Shown: positions 23,370 through 23,613 of the stretch, one piece after another
Layout: every line of letters starts with the position of its first letter
Position numbering within the stretch: position 1 is the first letter of the stretch
Assembly (NCBI GenBank): GCA_964648505.1
Contig: CAZYMI010000024.1
Coordinates: forward strand, 1-23,613
Direction of reading: 5' to 3'
DNA length: 23,613 bases
Source: CAZYMI01 sp964648505
GTDB taxonomy: Bacteria > Pseudomonadota > Alphaproteobacteria > Micavibrionales > Micavibrionaceae
The notes under the pieces: model-generated
What the model was told of the DNA's origin: nothing
The model's database searches: none
Seen by the model: only the letters and a program-made list of their open reading frames with translations
Program-made: the position numbers and the translations under genes

Positions 23370-23398
23370 TTAAGAAGCGCGGCAAATCATGCTAGATT
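23370..23398 (+). promoter_or_regulatory. Candidate fliL promoter containing a FlbD-like site
   Basis: TTAAGA (23370-23375), a 17-base spacer and TAGATT (23393-23398). The spacer holds GCGGCAAATCATGC (23379-23392), which matches 13 of 14 bases of the flgI/fliX site. A protein bound here could block fliL while activating flgF, as FlbD represses fliF in Caulobacter. Both hexamers are imperfect. Confidence 0.4.
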
Positions 23399-23441
23399 GA
23401 AAAATCTGATTCCAAACCCCATTTAAACTCGGCATATCCAA

Positions 23442-23613
23442 ATGAGCAGCGCAAAAAAACCAGAACCTGAAGACGACAACGAAAAAGCATCGGCCGAAGG
23501 GGCTGAAGGCTCCTCCGAAGATTCTGGGGAAGAAAAGAAAAAATTTTCGGCAAAAAAAATATTGATTATAGCTGTTCCGCTTATTCTCCTGATTGGCGGC
23601 GGCGCAGGGGCCT
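23442..23613 (+). CDS. fliL: Flagellar basal body-associated protein FliL (5' part, cut by window end)
   Basis: Inner-membrane protein that surrounds the stator and supports torque. Only the first 57 codons are in the window. They show a charged cytoplasmic tail rich in Glu, Ser and Lys (KPEPEDDNEKASAEGAEG, then EEKKKFSAKK) followed by a membrane helix ILIIAVPLILLIGGGAGA. This is the usual FliL N-terminus, and the position divergent from flgF agrees with other alphaproteobacteria. No strong ribosome site precedes the ATG at 23442. The periplasmic domain lies outside, so the assignment rests on the N-terminus and synteny. Confidence 0.8.
   Translation, partial: MSSAKKPEPEDDNEKASAEGAEGSSEDSGEEKKKFSAKKILIIAVPLILLIGGGAGA

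Overview
The window is a flagellar biogenesis region of an alphaproteobacterium. The main evidence is: FliX, a flagellar regulator known only from alphaproteobacteria; a one-cysteine DksA beside fliX and flgH; a short rod-binding FlgJ without a muramidase domain; a CtrA-type box (TTAA-N7-TTAA) at a flagellin promoter; and sigma-54 type promoters with CGGCAAAT boxes about 120 bp upstream, like the FlbD/sigma-54 system of Caulobacter. Base composition is moderately AT-leaning. The flagellin ends and the BamE-like protein next to the bactofilin gene suggest a Rhodospirillales- or Micavibrio-like lineage, but I cannot place it further.

Layout. 1-1208: a MarR-like regulator and an unusual cysteine-rich pentapeptide-repeat-like protein, both on the minus strand. 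1229-4593: uvrC, a bactofilin and a small membrane-anchored BamE/SmpA-like protein on the plus strand. 4568-5970: dapB-nth on the minus strand with a 4-base overlap. 5997-9752: two tandem flagellin genes of equal length with near-identical ends and matching terminators; the promoter-distal copy has a textbook CtrA box. 9862-11439: a methyltransferase with a probable regulatory domain. 11473-17586: a compact minus-strand operon flgI-flgJ-flgN-fliK-flgD-flgE that starts at a sigma-54 type promoter and ends in a strong terminator. 17682-18220: fliX, divergent. 18212-19279: an unrecognised helical protein. 19440-19862: dksA-like. 19894-23244: the flgF-flgG-flgA-flgH operon with its own sigma-54 type promoter. 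23370 to the end: fliL, divergent and cut by the window edge.

The genes cover rod (FlgF, FlgG, FlgJ), P and L rings (FlgI, FlgA, FlgH), hook (FlgD, FlgE, FliK), chaperone (FlgN), filament (two flagellins), assembly checkpoint (FliX) and stator/basal body (FliL). The promoters suggest a hierarchy: early regulators and FliL come from ordinary promoters, hook and rod/ring operons from sigma-54 promoters with putative FlbD enhancers, and flagellin from a CtrA-type promoter.

The most notable observations are the repeated FlbD-like/sigma-54 design in both divergent intergenic regions, a 12-13 bp tandem duplication at the fliX start that puts the best ribosome-binding site in front of an out-of-frame mini-ORF, and the methyltransferase between the hook operon and the flagellin genes. 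No RNA genes, insertion sequences or CRISPR arrays were seen.
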